Part shown: positions 32,190-43,975 of the stretch, piece after piece
Layout: every line of letters starts with the position of its first letter
How positions within the stretch are numbered: the stretch's first letter is position 1
DNA from: Coix lacryma-jobi var. lacryma-jobi
Taxonomy: Eukaryota > Streptophyta > Magnoliopsida > Poales > Poaceae
Length of the DNA: 64,000 bases
Reading direction: 5' to 3'
Assembly: GCA_009763385.1 (NCBI GenBank)
Contig: CM019826.1
Location: forward strand, 95,960,848-96,024,847
Made by a program: the position numbers and the translations under genes
Notes under the pieces: generated by a model
Seen by the model: the letters and a program-made list of their open reading frames with translations, nothing else
Database searches by the model: none
Told to the model about the DNA's origin: nothing

Positions 32190-35100
32190 ATGCCTGTGAA
32201 CACTCACATTGGAGCTGGAGGTTCTGATGATGCCAACCTCCCAAACCCTCCACCTGTCCCAGCTACCCTAGCAGATGCCATTACAGCCTTGGCCGCCGCT
32301 GCCAACCTAATGGCTCAAAACCAAGGACAGCAGAACTTTCACCGTGGTCGCCACAACATCAACCAAGAGACCACCTATGTGGAATTCACCGAAACTCGTC
32401 CACCGGTCTTCACTAAGGCCGATGAACCCCTCGAAGCTGATGATTGGCTCCGCACCATGGAGCAGAAGTTTGGTCTTATCAACTGCACCGATATCCAGAA
32501 GCCACGGTTCGCTTCACAGCAGCTTCGTGGTCCGGCAAGTGCTTGGTACGCCAACCTGTTGGCTGCCCAGCCAGAAGGTCATCGGTTGACCTGGGAAGAG
32601 TTCCGCACTGCTTTCCGTGCTCATCACATCCCTTCCGGATTAATGAAAATGAAGCTTGATCAGTTCCTGGCTCTCCAACAGAAAGACTCCACAGTCATGC
32701 AGTATGTGGGTCAATTCAATCATCTCAGCCAGTATGCCTCAGAGTATGTCAACACAGATGAGAAGAAGAGGGATTGTTTCCTTAGAGGACTGCACCCGAA
32801 GATCCGCAGGAGCTTGTCCAATAACCTGACTGGGTCTTATCACGATGTTGTTGACCGGGCTGTTGCTTTTGAAGAAAGCAATCGCCAGTACCAGGAAGAG
32901 AAGAAGAAGAAGAAAGCAGGGTCAGGCAGCTTCTTTGGCGGTCACAAACGCCAGAGAATCTTCTATCACCCCAGCCACCACCACAATCGTCTACCTTACC
33001 CCAACCAGCAAGTGGTCGTCCGTACCGCGGCCACCACCCATAATGCTAACCAGCAGAGTGCCACACAGCCAAACGCCCCAGGTGTTCGTATCACCACTCC
33101 ACAAACAGCCTACAACCATCCCTGCTACAACTGCGGCCAGCTTGGTCACTGGTCTTGTGAGTGCCCAAAGCCCAAGAGGTATGCCCAGAATACTCAGAAG
33201 AATCCTGGAGGATCTCAGCAGCAGCAGCACCGTGCACAGCAGCAGCATGCTCAGAAGGGCAAGATTGTCAAGAAGCACGGACAAGTCTACTACACCGCTG
33301 TCAGCGATATACCAGAAGGGGAGCCCATCATGATCGGTAGGTTTCCTGTTGCCAATCACCCTGCAGTTGTGTTGTTTGATTCTGGTGCATCGCATTCCTT
33401 CATCAGTCGTACTTTTGTCATCAAGCATGAAATATCAATTGAGGATTTAAAAGAAAGTTTCTACATATTTTCGCCTGGAGGGCGTATAAGTACTAAGGAA
33501 GTGGTTCGCAGTATACCAGTAAGGTTGGGGGAACATGTATTTCCCACCACCATGATAGTGCTTCATGATCAGGAGATAGATGTCATCCTAGGCATGAATT
33601 GGATGTGTCAGTATAAAGCCATGATCGACATCCTGAATAGAGTTGTGAGAGTGGATATTCCTAACAGTACCGCCAAACTCCTTCTCCAACTTCCAATGCC
33701 TCAAAAACCAGCAGCCACTCAAATAAATACCGCCTATGTTCTGGAAACCCGGGACATCCCCGTGGTTTGTGAATTCCCTGATGTTTTTCCTGAGGATTTG
33801 CCTGGTCTGCCTCCTGACCGTGACATTGAGTTTGCCATAGAGCTAAAGCCCGGGACTGCTCCTATATCCCGCAGAGCTTATCGAATGCCTCCCAGAGAGT
33901 TGGCAGAACTAAAAATCCAATTACAAGATTTGTTGGACAAGGGTTTCATTCGCCCAAGCTCGTCTCCTTGGGGCTGTCCTGCAATCTTTATAAAGAAGAA
34001 AGACAAGACTCTCAGAATGTGCATTGATTATCGCCCACTCAATGAGGTCACCATCAAAAATAAATATCCCTTGCCTCGTATTGATCTTCTCTTTGACCAG
34101 TTAGCTGGAGCCAAAGTATTCTCCAAGATCGATCTCAGATCTGGCTACCACCAAATAAAGATTCGTCCTGAAGATATTCCTAAAACAGCTTTCACCACCA
34201 GATACGGCCTATATGAGTACTTGGTCATGTCCTTCGGTTTGACCAATGCCCCTGCTCATTTCATGTACCTCATGAACTCTGTGTTCATGCCAGAGCTTGA
34301 TAAATTCGTGGTCGTGTTCATTGACGACATCCTTGTCTACTCAAAAACCCCTGAAGATCATGCCGAACATCTTCGTATCGTTCTATCCCGTCTCAGAGAA
34401 CATCAGTTGTATGCCAAGTTCAGTAAATGTGAGTTCTGGTTAGATCAGATACAGTTTCTTGGTCATGTCCTGTCCGCTGAAGGTGTGTCAGTTGACCCTG
34501 GTAAAGTGGCAGACATTCTGGATTGAAAGCCACCTACCACTGTTCATCAAGTCCGCAGCTTTATGGGAATGGCTGGATATTATCGTCGATTCATCCCAGA
34601 TTTCTCAAGAATCGCCAAGCCTATCACTGAGTTAGTAAAGAATTCTGTGAAGTTTGTCTGGTCACCAGCCTGTGAGCAAGCCTTTCAAACTTTGAAGAAA
34701 CTGTTGACCACATCACCAGTGCTAGCCCAGCCGAACATCGAAAAACCCTTTGATGTCTACTGTGATGCATCTGGTACTGGTTTGGGCTGTGTTTTGATGC
34801 AAGAAGGTCGAGTGATCGCTTATGCCTCCCGACAGCTTAAGCGACATGAAGAGAATTACCCAACTCGTGATCTCGAGTTAGCAGCAGTAGTGCATGCCTT
34901 GAAGATCTGGCGTCATTATTTGTTGGGTAGTACCTGTAATGTGTACACTGATCACAAAAGCCTGAAGTATATCTTCACTCAAGAGGAACTGAATATGAGG
35001 CAGAGAAGATGGCTTGAGTTAATTAAGGACTATGATCTTGAAGTGCATTACCATCCGGGTAAGGCGAATGTGGTCGCCGATGCGCTCAGTCGCAAGTCAT

Positions 35101-36650
35101 ATTGCAACTGTCTGATGATGAAACCCTATGATTCTTCTTTGTGTTATGAGCTGGAAAAGTTGAATATTGAAATGATTCCACAAGGAACTCTGAATAATAT
35201 CAGAATAGAAACCCCTATCAGAGAGCAGATCATCGCTGCACAGAAAGATAACCCTGGAATCAAGCACATCATCGAAAAGGTCCAATCCGGAAAGGCTGAT
35301 TGTTTCAGGATTGATGATGCAGGAGTAGTATGGTTTAAGAATCGGTTAGTAGTTCCTAAAGTGCCTGAGTTAAGAAAGTTAATCCTTGATGAAGCACACT
35401 TGACTAGATTCTCCATCCACCCCGGCAGCAACAAGATGTACCAGGATTTGAAGCAGCAATTCTGGTGGACAAAGATGAAGATTGAGATCGCCCGGTATGT
35501 CGCTCAGTGCGATACCTGCCAGAAAGTCAAAGCCGTGCACATGAAGCCCGGAGGAGAATTGCAACCTTTACATGTACCTGCTTGGAAATGGGACGATATC
35601 AGTATGGACTTTATCAACGGTCTACCCAAGACATCAAGAGGTTTTGATTCCATATGGGTGATCGTGGATCGCCTCACTAAGCAAGCTCACTTCCTGCCAG
35701 TGAAGACCAGTTACACCGTCCCCACTTATGCCACTTTGTACAAGAACCACATAGTGAAACTCCATGGCATACCCAAGAGCATTATCTCTGATCGTGGTAC
35801 CCAGTTTGTCGCCAAGTTTTGGAAAGCGTTCCATACCTCACTTGGAACCAAGCTCTTGCATAGTACGGCATATCATCCGCAAACCGATGGACAAACTGAG
35901 CGAGTCAACCAAGTGTTAGAGGATATGTTGAGAGCATGTGTGCTCACCTTCGCAGATACTTGGGATGACTGTTTGCCCTTGGCAGAGTTCTCATATAATA
36001 ACAGTTACCAAGAGAGCATCAAAATGGCACCCTTTGAAGCACTGTACGGCCGCCGTTGTCGTACACCTCTCAATTGGTCTGAACCCGGAGAAAGGGAATT
36101 CTTTGGAGTTGACCTAGTAAAAGATATGGAAGAAAAAGTCAAGCAAATACAAGAGAACATGAAGATTGCACAGTCTCGACAGAAAAGTTATGCTGACAAG
36201 AGACGTTGACCTCTGCAGTTCGAGATCGGGGATTATGTGTACCTGAAGGTCTCACCCACCAAAGAAGTCGCTCGTTTTGGAGTCAAAGGAAAGTTAGCAC
36301 CCCGCTACATTGGTCCCTTTGAGATTCTGGATCGTTGTGGCAAGGTCGCTTACAAGCTAAGTTTGCCCGATCATCTTTCAGCAGTTCATAATGTGTTTCA
36401 TGTCTCCCAACTCAAGAAGTGTCTCCGAGTACCTGAACATGTGATTGAAGTTGAAGGCGTTGAGCTAGAACCAGATCTGTCATACACTGAGTATCCAGTT
36501 CGCGTGTTGGATCACAAGGATCGTGTTACCCGAAGAACCACCACAAGATGGTACAAGATCCAGTGGAACCAGCACTCTGAAGAAGAAGCCACCTAGGAAT
36601 CCGAAGACTTCTTAGCAAAGAACTATCCCGACTTTCTCGAATCTCTGTAG
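32190..36650 (+). pseudogene. gag-pol: Element C gag-pol polyprotein, one frame with three nonsense codons
   Basis: One frame of 1486 codons. Gag: capsid-like ADDWLRTMEQKF and GPASAWYANLL; zinc knuckle CYNCGQLGHWSCEC at residue ~312. Protease: FDSGASHSF, D397. Reverse transcriptase: FIDDILVYS, D712/D713. RNase H: YCDASGTGLG, D859. Integrase: HHCC finger (HPGSNK to CDTC), then D1140, D1201 and E1237 with the usual 35 residues between the last two. C-terminus: GPF motif, then PVRVLDHK to EEAT*ES, a chromodomain-like end. In-frame stops: TGA 34524-34526 (where W is expected), TGA 36207-36209 (R expected) and TAG 36594-36596 (W expected). All fit single C-to-T or G-to-A changes. The natural end is TAG at 36648-36650. 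Otherwise well preserved. Confidence 0.95.
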
Positions 36651-36721
36651 ATGTAAGGTTTTGCCTTTTTCCTTCTTAAGACGTGGAATCTCGGGGCGAG
36701 ATTTCTTTTAGGGGGGGAGGC
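36651..36721 (+). other. Element C 3' untranslated stub and polypurine tract
   Basis: About 70 bp after the stop, ending in a run of G with GAGG directly before the 3' LTR (about 36711-36721), the expected plus-strand primer. Confidence 0.8.
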
Positions 36722-39700
36722 TATAACACCTCTGGTGTTTAACTGTAATTAACCTGACATGTCATCATCATTAGTCATTAATCATCCTTGCCTTGCATTT
36801 ATGTTTGCTTAGTACTTGTGTAGCAATCTCTTTCCAAAAACCCTAAAAGCCCAAATCTTCCTATAAGGGCAAAAATGGTAATTTCACCTCTGTGCCTAGC
36901 TTTGTGTAATTCTTGTTCAGTTGGATGTCTTGAAGTTTTGTTGTGTTGGCCAAAGTTCAAAAATCAAAATCAGATTTCAAATCCCTTTGCAAAACCCTGA
37001 TTTCCAAACCCTGGATTTTATCCCTCTTTTTGTAATTCAAAAATTATTCAAAATTTGAGGTTGGTCCAAAAAGCAAAGTTGTATATCTGGACAAGAGAAA
37101 CAACTTTGGTATTTACAAATTTTCAAGTTTCTGTACAAAGTTTGAAGTAAATCCAAATTCATTCAAATTCCAGTTTTTGTCCCCTTTTCAGTTTTCAAAA
37201 TTTATTTAAAACTATTGGGTTTCAGAAGAAGGGTATATTAGCAAAGTTGTAGGTTTTGATAAAAGGAACAACTTTCATATTTGCAGATTTCCAACTTTCA
37301 ATGTAAAATCAAAAGTAATTTTGAAATTATTCAAATCCTAAAAGTGTCCCCTTTTCTGATTTCGTATTTAATTCAAAAACTGTTTGGAATTTGAAAATAT
37401 TCTTTTTGACAAAGTTGTAGATCTCTTTTCTCTGAACAACTTTGGTGTTTTGAGTTTTTGCTGCTCAGTTCAAGTTTTGGAAGTAATTTGCGAAATACAG
37501 AAAGTCAAACCCTAGACCTAGCCCTGTTCATCCCCTACCTCTAGCCGGCACAGAGCAGGAGGGGGCCCCGGCCATGGCTGCGCGCCAGCGCCGCCTGCGC
37601 CACGCGCGCCCGGCAGCCGCACGCCGCCCCCGACTTGTCGCCTGCGCCCGTGCCATCATGCCGCACCCGCACGCGCAAGCGCTGACCTCCGCCCCGTCCC
37701 CTACAGTGCCCAGGGCGTCGCCGCCGCGTGGCCGTCACCGGCGAGCCTTCGCCCAGGCCCTGGGTGCACGCCGTCCTTCCCGCCGGCTCGCAATCGAGTG
37801 CGCACGCCTCGTCCGAGCTCATCCACACCATCCCGTGCTCTCTACCGTCCCCTGGCCGCGGCTATAAAAGGCCCGCCGGAGCCGGAGCTCCGCACTCGAC
37901 CCCGCCGCCGTGGCCAGACCACTCCGAAGCTCCCGCCGCTCAACCGCCTAGCCCGAAAGCTCCGCCTTGAGCTCGTGAAGCTTTCCCACCCCTCAATTTC
38001 ACCTTCCCCGCCTCCAATCGCCCGGCGTAACCCCATCTTCCCAAACTCCGACAGAACACCGGTGAACTCGGGTTCGTCAAATACTTCCTCTCCGGCCACG
38101 ATCATCTTCCCCTGACCCCTGTGTCAGCTTCCTTGGCTCCGCGCGACTCTAACCAGGCCCTTGCGGTCTCGTGTGTTGCGCAGGATCGCCGGAGTGCCGC
38201 CGCGGTCGTCTCCTTCCTCGAGCCTCACCCTCGAGCACGTGTCGAGCCTCACCCTCGAGCCACACCCTCGAGCACGCCTGCGAACCGCGCTCCCTCGAAG
38301 CAGCCGAGCCCTGCCTCCGACCCGTGGTAAGCACCCGAAGCCTCCGGTCTCTGCTTCCACTCCGTTTCGCCCGAGCCTCCCAGTCAGGCCTCGGACGGAC
38401 GCTTGCTTTCCGCCTCGCCCGAGCCTTCCGTCTCGCCCGAGCCTCCAAGACCAGGCCTCGGACGAAGCGATTGTTCCGTCTCGCCCGAGTCCGCTTCGCC
38501 CGAGCCAAGCCTCGGCGAGCGCATGCTCTCCGCTTCGCCCGAGCCAGGCCTCGGCGAACACATGCCTTCCGTCTCGCCCGAGCCTCCGGGCCAGGCCTCG
38601 GACGAAGCAGTCGCTTCCGTCTCGCCCGAGCCCGTTTCGCCCGAGCCCCGCGCGATTCGCCCGAACCCCGCGCGATTCGCCGAGCCCTGCATAGAAGGAG
38701 CACAGTGCTCTTTTCTTTTTTTGAAAGAGTGTGAATAGTGTTCTGTTTTCTCTTTTTTGTGTGAATTAATCTGTTGTTCCTTAAATCCTGATAAAATTAT
38801 GGTATGCTCCATGCACTGTGTAGTATTTTATAAAAATATGAAACTTGACTTTTCTGCAAGGATTTAAAAATGTAAAATCCCTCTTTTAATTATTAAATGG
38901 ATGGTTTTGGATTTTTAGAAAATTATTTATAACTCCAAAAATCATGAGACTAATTTTTGTGAGCTTCCTATGCCATGTTTAGTCTCTGGTGAAATTTTGA
39001 AGTCTTTTCGAACAAGTTGATTTTTGAGCATTTATCTTTAATTGTTAAATAGTGCCTTTGTTAATTAATGTCTGATTTTATTTGAGCACCTTAATAACCT
39101 CCAAAAATTATGAAATTTGTTTTGCCATCTATCTACACCATAATGAACTTATGTGATTAATTTGGTAATTTTTGGAGCAACTTCATAAAATGACCTTTTT
39201 AAATAATTAAGGAAAATAGAGAAAGTGATTAGGGTTCATATTGTATGTCCTGTTTTGCATTGTTCATGCTAGCATACTCATGTGCATGCATCATTGCATT
39301 CGTATAGTCACCGAAGAAGGAGTCAAGATCGAGGCAGCCGCCGACGAACCTGTCCCTGAGGCTACCCCGAGCTCCGACAACTGCCCTGCCGCCTTCGAGC
39401 CTGCCCTCTTTGCTCTTCAAGGCAAGCCCCGGTGCATTTAACCCTTTCCTTGAATTTATAAAATGATTTCCTTAAATGCTTTTGAGTTAAATTATTGCAT
39501 TAGGTTTATAGGAGTTGTGTGCTATCCTAATTGATGCACTATCCACCTTGACCACTGATACACCCGATACCTGCTTTTCAAAAGTATTTGAAAAATGCTT
39601 AGCAATGCTTATTGAATTAGACTTTGCAATAAAATGCCAATTTCAAAAGTGTGATCACTTAAGGAATGTTTATGGGAATTTGGTCTTACTCCCCGGCTGT

Positions 39701-40903
39701 TGGCTAGGTATCTGATCCGTACCTAGTCAATAGCGAGGAGAGGTTGTCCGAACGTACGGTGCCGTCATGTTGTAGTCCGGGACTCAACAGTTGACACCGA
39801 CCGGGACAGGGTTGAAAAACTGACGGGACTATTACGCTTGGGTGAGATATAACCAAGGTATAGTTCTGGCTGGAAAATTAGGGACCATCCGTATGGGGGC
39901 CTGCTGGTCAAGACTTGTAACTATTCACATACTTCGGAAAGCTCTGGCTCCGAGAAATCCTTGATTGGGACCGACAACCGCGCACTGGGAGTGGAGAGAT
40001 GGCGGAAGTAGCATGTACCCATGTGGTCGTCGTACCTGGATAGGAGTGGTGTACTGTACTTCCGGGTGGCGTAGGACCGGGTCCAATCTTGGAGGAATCG
40101 TGGTAGACGAGTTGGCATATGCAAGCTTGGGTGCTACATATGCAGTGTGGATAGGGATCCTCAGCTAAGTATTATTTATCCGGATTAACGTTGCTCCTCG
40201 GTTATGGAGACTTGGTCCACTGACTGTCAACGGAGAGTGGTTCTCAACTAGGAATGTTTTGAAATGTAAAATGAATCATGAACGATGAAGAATTGAGGAA
40301 TACTGAATCTTTCAAAATAAAATAAGGTTTACAAAAATGCTTTTCTGCAAAATACTTGATCTTGCTTAAGCCTTACCTTGACTACCCTAAGCCTCTCATT
40401 CCTGAGTCTTCTCCCTTTTTCTTTAGTCGGGTAAGTCTTGTTGAGTACCCCAGTACTCAGGGTTTGTTACCCATGCTGCAGGTATGACAGAGTCCCCGAT
40501 GTGTCTTGCACCCTGCTGCGTGACCATCGTCCAGGAAGAGGCCGATGAGGCCGAAGAATAGTTGTACACCCTCGGGCTGGGTGATTATAAGTATCTTTGC
40601 TGTTCTCCACTATGTTGCCTATGCCTATTTCCATTATCAAGAACTTGGTTTGTAATAACTGCACCTTAATTTCTATTTGGAACCCTGCTTTGTAAAACTA
40701 ATGTTATTTAAGTCTTCCGCTCATTATTCCGATGTTACTTGTAAAAGTATGCAATGCTGTAACCGAATTGTGAGATGATCCTGCGGACATTGGGCACTGA
40801 TGTAGCCCGGTGGCGAACAGGTCTTAATCACATGGAACATGGGTTCGGCTGTCAGAGGTTGACAGGGACACGTGGGCCATGGGATTAGGGTCGTTCCGTC
40901 ACA
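36722..40903 (+). repeat. Element C 3' LTR (4182 bp)
   Basis: Nearly identical to the 5' LTR. It starts TATAACACC where the 5' copy has TGTAACACC, so its inner terminal TG is changed to TA. TATA box at 37863-37869, minisatellite about 38355-38690, stem TGAGTAC/GTACTCA at 40442-40459. It has one fewer T near 39058. Confidence 0.95.
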
Positions 40904-40908
40904 ACAAC
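40904..40908. repeat. Target site duplication of C, right copy
   Basis: ACAAC directly after the 3' LTR, identical to 26832-26836. Confidence 0.95.
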
Positions 40909-41280
40909 GAGAAATTCCAAATGACTCCGAGAAATTCGCACGAAAGACATTTCCAAAGGGCGAAATAAAACATACAAGATTGCCCTGAGGATCCAAAATG
41001 CGACTGAGATTCGGTTTAAAACGAATCTCATAGTCATCATCAAAGAGTTGCGAAACAGAAAGAAGGTTAAAATGCAAGTTAGAAACAAGAGCAACATCGC
41101 ACAACACAAAGTGCTCATTAACTCGCACAGACCCACGAGACAACACTTTACCTTTTGCTATTGTCGCCGAAGGTGACAAACTCCTTTCCGGCAACAGGAC
41201 TAAGACTAGAGAACCACTTGACGTTTCCGGTTATATGCCTCGAGCACCCGGAATCCACCAACCAAACGTTCTCCAATCAT
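40909..41280 (-). pseudogene. pol: Element D protease and linker to integrase
   Basis: Minus strand reads WLVDSGCSRHITGN (catalytic D-S-G) near 41250, then GKVLSRGSVRVNEHFVL, FNLLSVSQLFDDDYEIRF and FSESFGISR up to the C insertion. A frame change near 41160 separates the catalytic motif from the rest. It is colinear with 54800-55176 of I. Confidence 0.85.
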
Positions 41281-41289
41281 TTTACCTAC

Positions 41290-43911
41290 ATCAATAAAAA
41301 GACATAGGGTGAGCATACGGTCCAACACTGGGGTTAGTGAAGTAGGAAGAATACTAGTGTTGGGCCGGCTGCTCAAACGAACGGTTAGCAGAAAAACCAT
41401 TCCTAGCACGCCTACGGGAAGAGCGATCACCACGTAGAGGAAAACGTGGTCCGCTAAGGGAGGAGCGTCCATCGTGGTACTCAAAACGCGATGGGGGAAA
41501 AACGCTCAACTACAAACCACTGCCACGGGGTCCATAGCCCACAACTGCAGGCTCCCGCCGGGCACGTCCTCTTCGCGGCTTAGGCCTAGGAACTTGAGTC
41601 TTGGGACCTCTAGGCCTAACAGCACGCCTCTGAACATTCGGCACTTGTACATCATGGAAAGGATGGTACATGTCCGTGTTGTTCATCTCCTTTGCACGGC
41701 GCGCCTCTCTCTTGCGCCAAAAGCAAAACTCACTCAAGTGTCCATCTCTCCCACAGTGCTCACAATGGTACCTCACCGCTCTCATAGGGGGTTGTTGGTA
41801 CTCACGGTAGTGGGTGTGGATCACTTTTCCTTTCTGAGGCATAAGCTCCTCTTGGATAGGTGGCATTGTGTCTAGCTTGTTCTTGAGGTGGTTTGGTTTT
41901 GGAGCCCATGATTGTTTCTTGGGTGGAGCTCTCGGAGGTTCAACAAACACCCCATCCTTGGTGTTAGGCTTTAGAGGCTCTCTAGGTGGAATCTTGGTAA
42001 GCTTGGGAGTAGTGGTGGAGTTGGGCTTCTCACTCGGGTTAAGACCACTCGACTCTCCAATCTTGCCAAAAGATGAAGCACACTCAACACCCTGAGCAAA
42101 GCCTACACCTGGACCTCCAGCAGCACGCTTGAACTGGGAGATCATTATCCCAAGCTGCGGCTCACCACTAGACACCCATGACAAGATGGTCCGAAGGTAT
42201 GTGTTTTCCTCCTCGGTTTGCATCTTGTCATGCTTCACGTTCGCAATCTCCATCTCCAAACCCTCACACAGAACGCATCTAGACACACAAGTGCTACCCG
42301 AGCTGGCCTTCTCAAGAGACACAATCTTGGCATTCTTCTCTGCCAACTCGGTTTGCAAGCCTGCACAAGACTTGCACGCACCCAACAACGAAGATCTAGC
42401 TTTAAGCTCATCCACCTCTCCTACCAACACAGCATACTTACTTCTCAAAGTGAGAAGATCAGTCATGTGTGTGGAACACATCTCACACTCCTCCTCATCG
42501 GTGACAACAACGGTGGACTTGACAAATTCAAGTTCCTTCACCGTATCCTCCCCCTTCTGCCTAAACTCCTTCCGCTCTCTAGCAGCACGCCTAAGCAACT
42601 TATCTTGACTAAGAAGGGCGACAGTAAGTTTCTCGACCTCAGCAGAAAGCTCATCGGGGGTCTGAGATATCTAGGAGGTGTCGTCGTCGTCGTTTTGAGG
42701 AATCTCCTCCAGCTCGCCGTCGACCTCCTTGCCGAGGGCCATGGTGCAGAAACCCTCGTTGTCGGCGAAGAAGCAGAGGTCGTTCAGCTTGTCCTCGATC
42801 CTCTTCTTCTTCTCGGACTCGTCATCACTTCAGGAAGCAGAGTCGTCATCCGAGTCGTCGACGTCGCTGAGCGTGGCGAAGAAGGCACGCTGCTCAGCCT
42901 GGGCCTTCTCCAAGTACTTCGTCTTGATGTACTCCTTGTTGAAGCCTCCCTTCCGCTTGTGCTTCGCAGGGACGTACTTCTCCTTGCGCTTGCCGGAGTC
43001 GTACTTGTGCCCATGATCCGCCTTGCCGAAGACTTGCTTGTTCTTCTTCGGACAATTGGTGATGAAGTGGTTGGGGTCGCCGCACTCGAAACAACCCGAG
43101 CGTCCTCCTCCGCGGGGACGGTTCATGCGGTTGTTGTGGAACCGCGAGAACCGGTTGGCGAGCAAAGCCAACTCGTCATCTCCCATGAACTCCAGCGGCT
43201 CCTCTGTGACAGAAAGAAGAGAAGAGAGTGCAAATCCTCCAGAGGGGTTAGCAGAAGAGCCAGAAAGCAAAGCCATCGACGGGCCAGAAGGATTTTCATA
43301 AGAAGCCCTCGCCATGGCATCAATCTCACTGGACTTGAGCTTACTGAAGAGCTCGTCGCATTTGAGAGTCTCATAGTTAGGCGATTCGATGATCGCCTGG
43401 ACCTTTGAGTCCCACACCGACCGATCAAGAGTATGCAAGAGCTTCAAAGCTCTCTCATGATCGTCGAAAGGCAACAGCTCCTTGTTAGCCCTCATCCTGT
43501 TGACAATCACCTGAAAGCGAGCGAATAAACTCTCTCTGCTCTCGCCAGGCATGTGTCGAAAGTTCTCTTACTCTCGCTTGTGCGACTCGTAGAGACGGGT
43601 TTTGACTTGAGTGGTTCCCTCATGGAAATGCATGAGGGATGCCCAAATCTCCCGAGCCGTAGCGAGGTGAGAAATGCGATCGAACTCTGTCATGCTCAAA
43701 CATGAGAAAAGAGCATTACGGGCTCGGCTATTGGCATCGTGCTCATCGATCTGATGCTGAGTAGCACGAGCAGCCAAGACCACATAATTGGCAGAGTTGC
43801 AAATATCCCAGATCAAAGAACCCATACTTTAAAGATAGGCCGACATGCGTATCTTCCAGTATGCATAGTTCGTCCCATCAAAGAACGACGGTTTGCCCGC
43901 GCCGCGATCCA
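41290..43911 (-). pseudogene. gag: Element D gag with two zinc knuckles
   Basis: Start MDRGAGKPSFFDGTNYAYWK at 43911. A stop at 43831-43829 stands where Gln is expected (AYL*SMGS; CAA to TAA), and another at YESHKRE* near 43567. The first knuckle is CFECGDPNHFITNC (about 43090-43049). A Lys-rich and acidic linker follows (DVDDSDDDSAS*), then a long coiled coil (42600-42180, with CKSCAGLQTELAEKNAKIVS). The second knuckle is CEHCGRDGHLSEFC (about 41770-41730). Basic end (PKPRRGRARREP). A stop also lies at 42673-42671. Large gag with a second knuckle fits the SIRE lineage. Confidence 0.85.
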
Positions 43912-43960
43912 TGTCGCCTTCTGTGGATCTGGAACCGGCTAAGGTGGAAGATCCTTAACC

Positions 43961-43973
43961 TGCTCCGATACCA
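43961..43973 (-). other. Element D primer binding site
   Basis: Minus strand TGGTATCGGAGCA, continuing GG, two bases after the LTR end. It is an initiator tRNA-Met-type site with one change. Confidence 0.85.
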
Positions 43974-43975
43974 AT

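Larger units (their letters stand above)
26837..40903 (+). mobile_element. Element C: complete Ty3/gypsy chromovirus, 14.07 kb
   Basis: LTRs at 26837-31019 and 36722-40903, 5-bp target duplication ACAAC, iMet primer site, extra ORF, single-frame gag-pol and polypurine tract. Integrase after RNase H places it in Ty3/gypsy. The GPY/F motif and a chromodomain-like end place it among chromoviruses, probably near Tekay (inference). I count roughly 35-40 differences between the LTRs by eye, about 0.9 percent, so insertion is recent compared with its neighbours. It sits in the GAG-pre-integrase region of D. Three nonsense changes in gag-pol make it non-autonomous. Confidence 0.95.

Noticed and set aside
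42218..43408. 396-codon + strand open frame opposite D gag
   Set aside because: Shadow of the gag coding strand, which shows zinc knuckles and coiled coil in its own frame.
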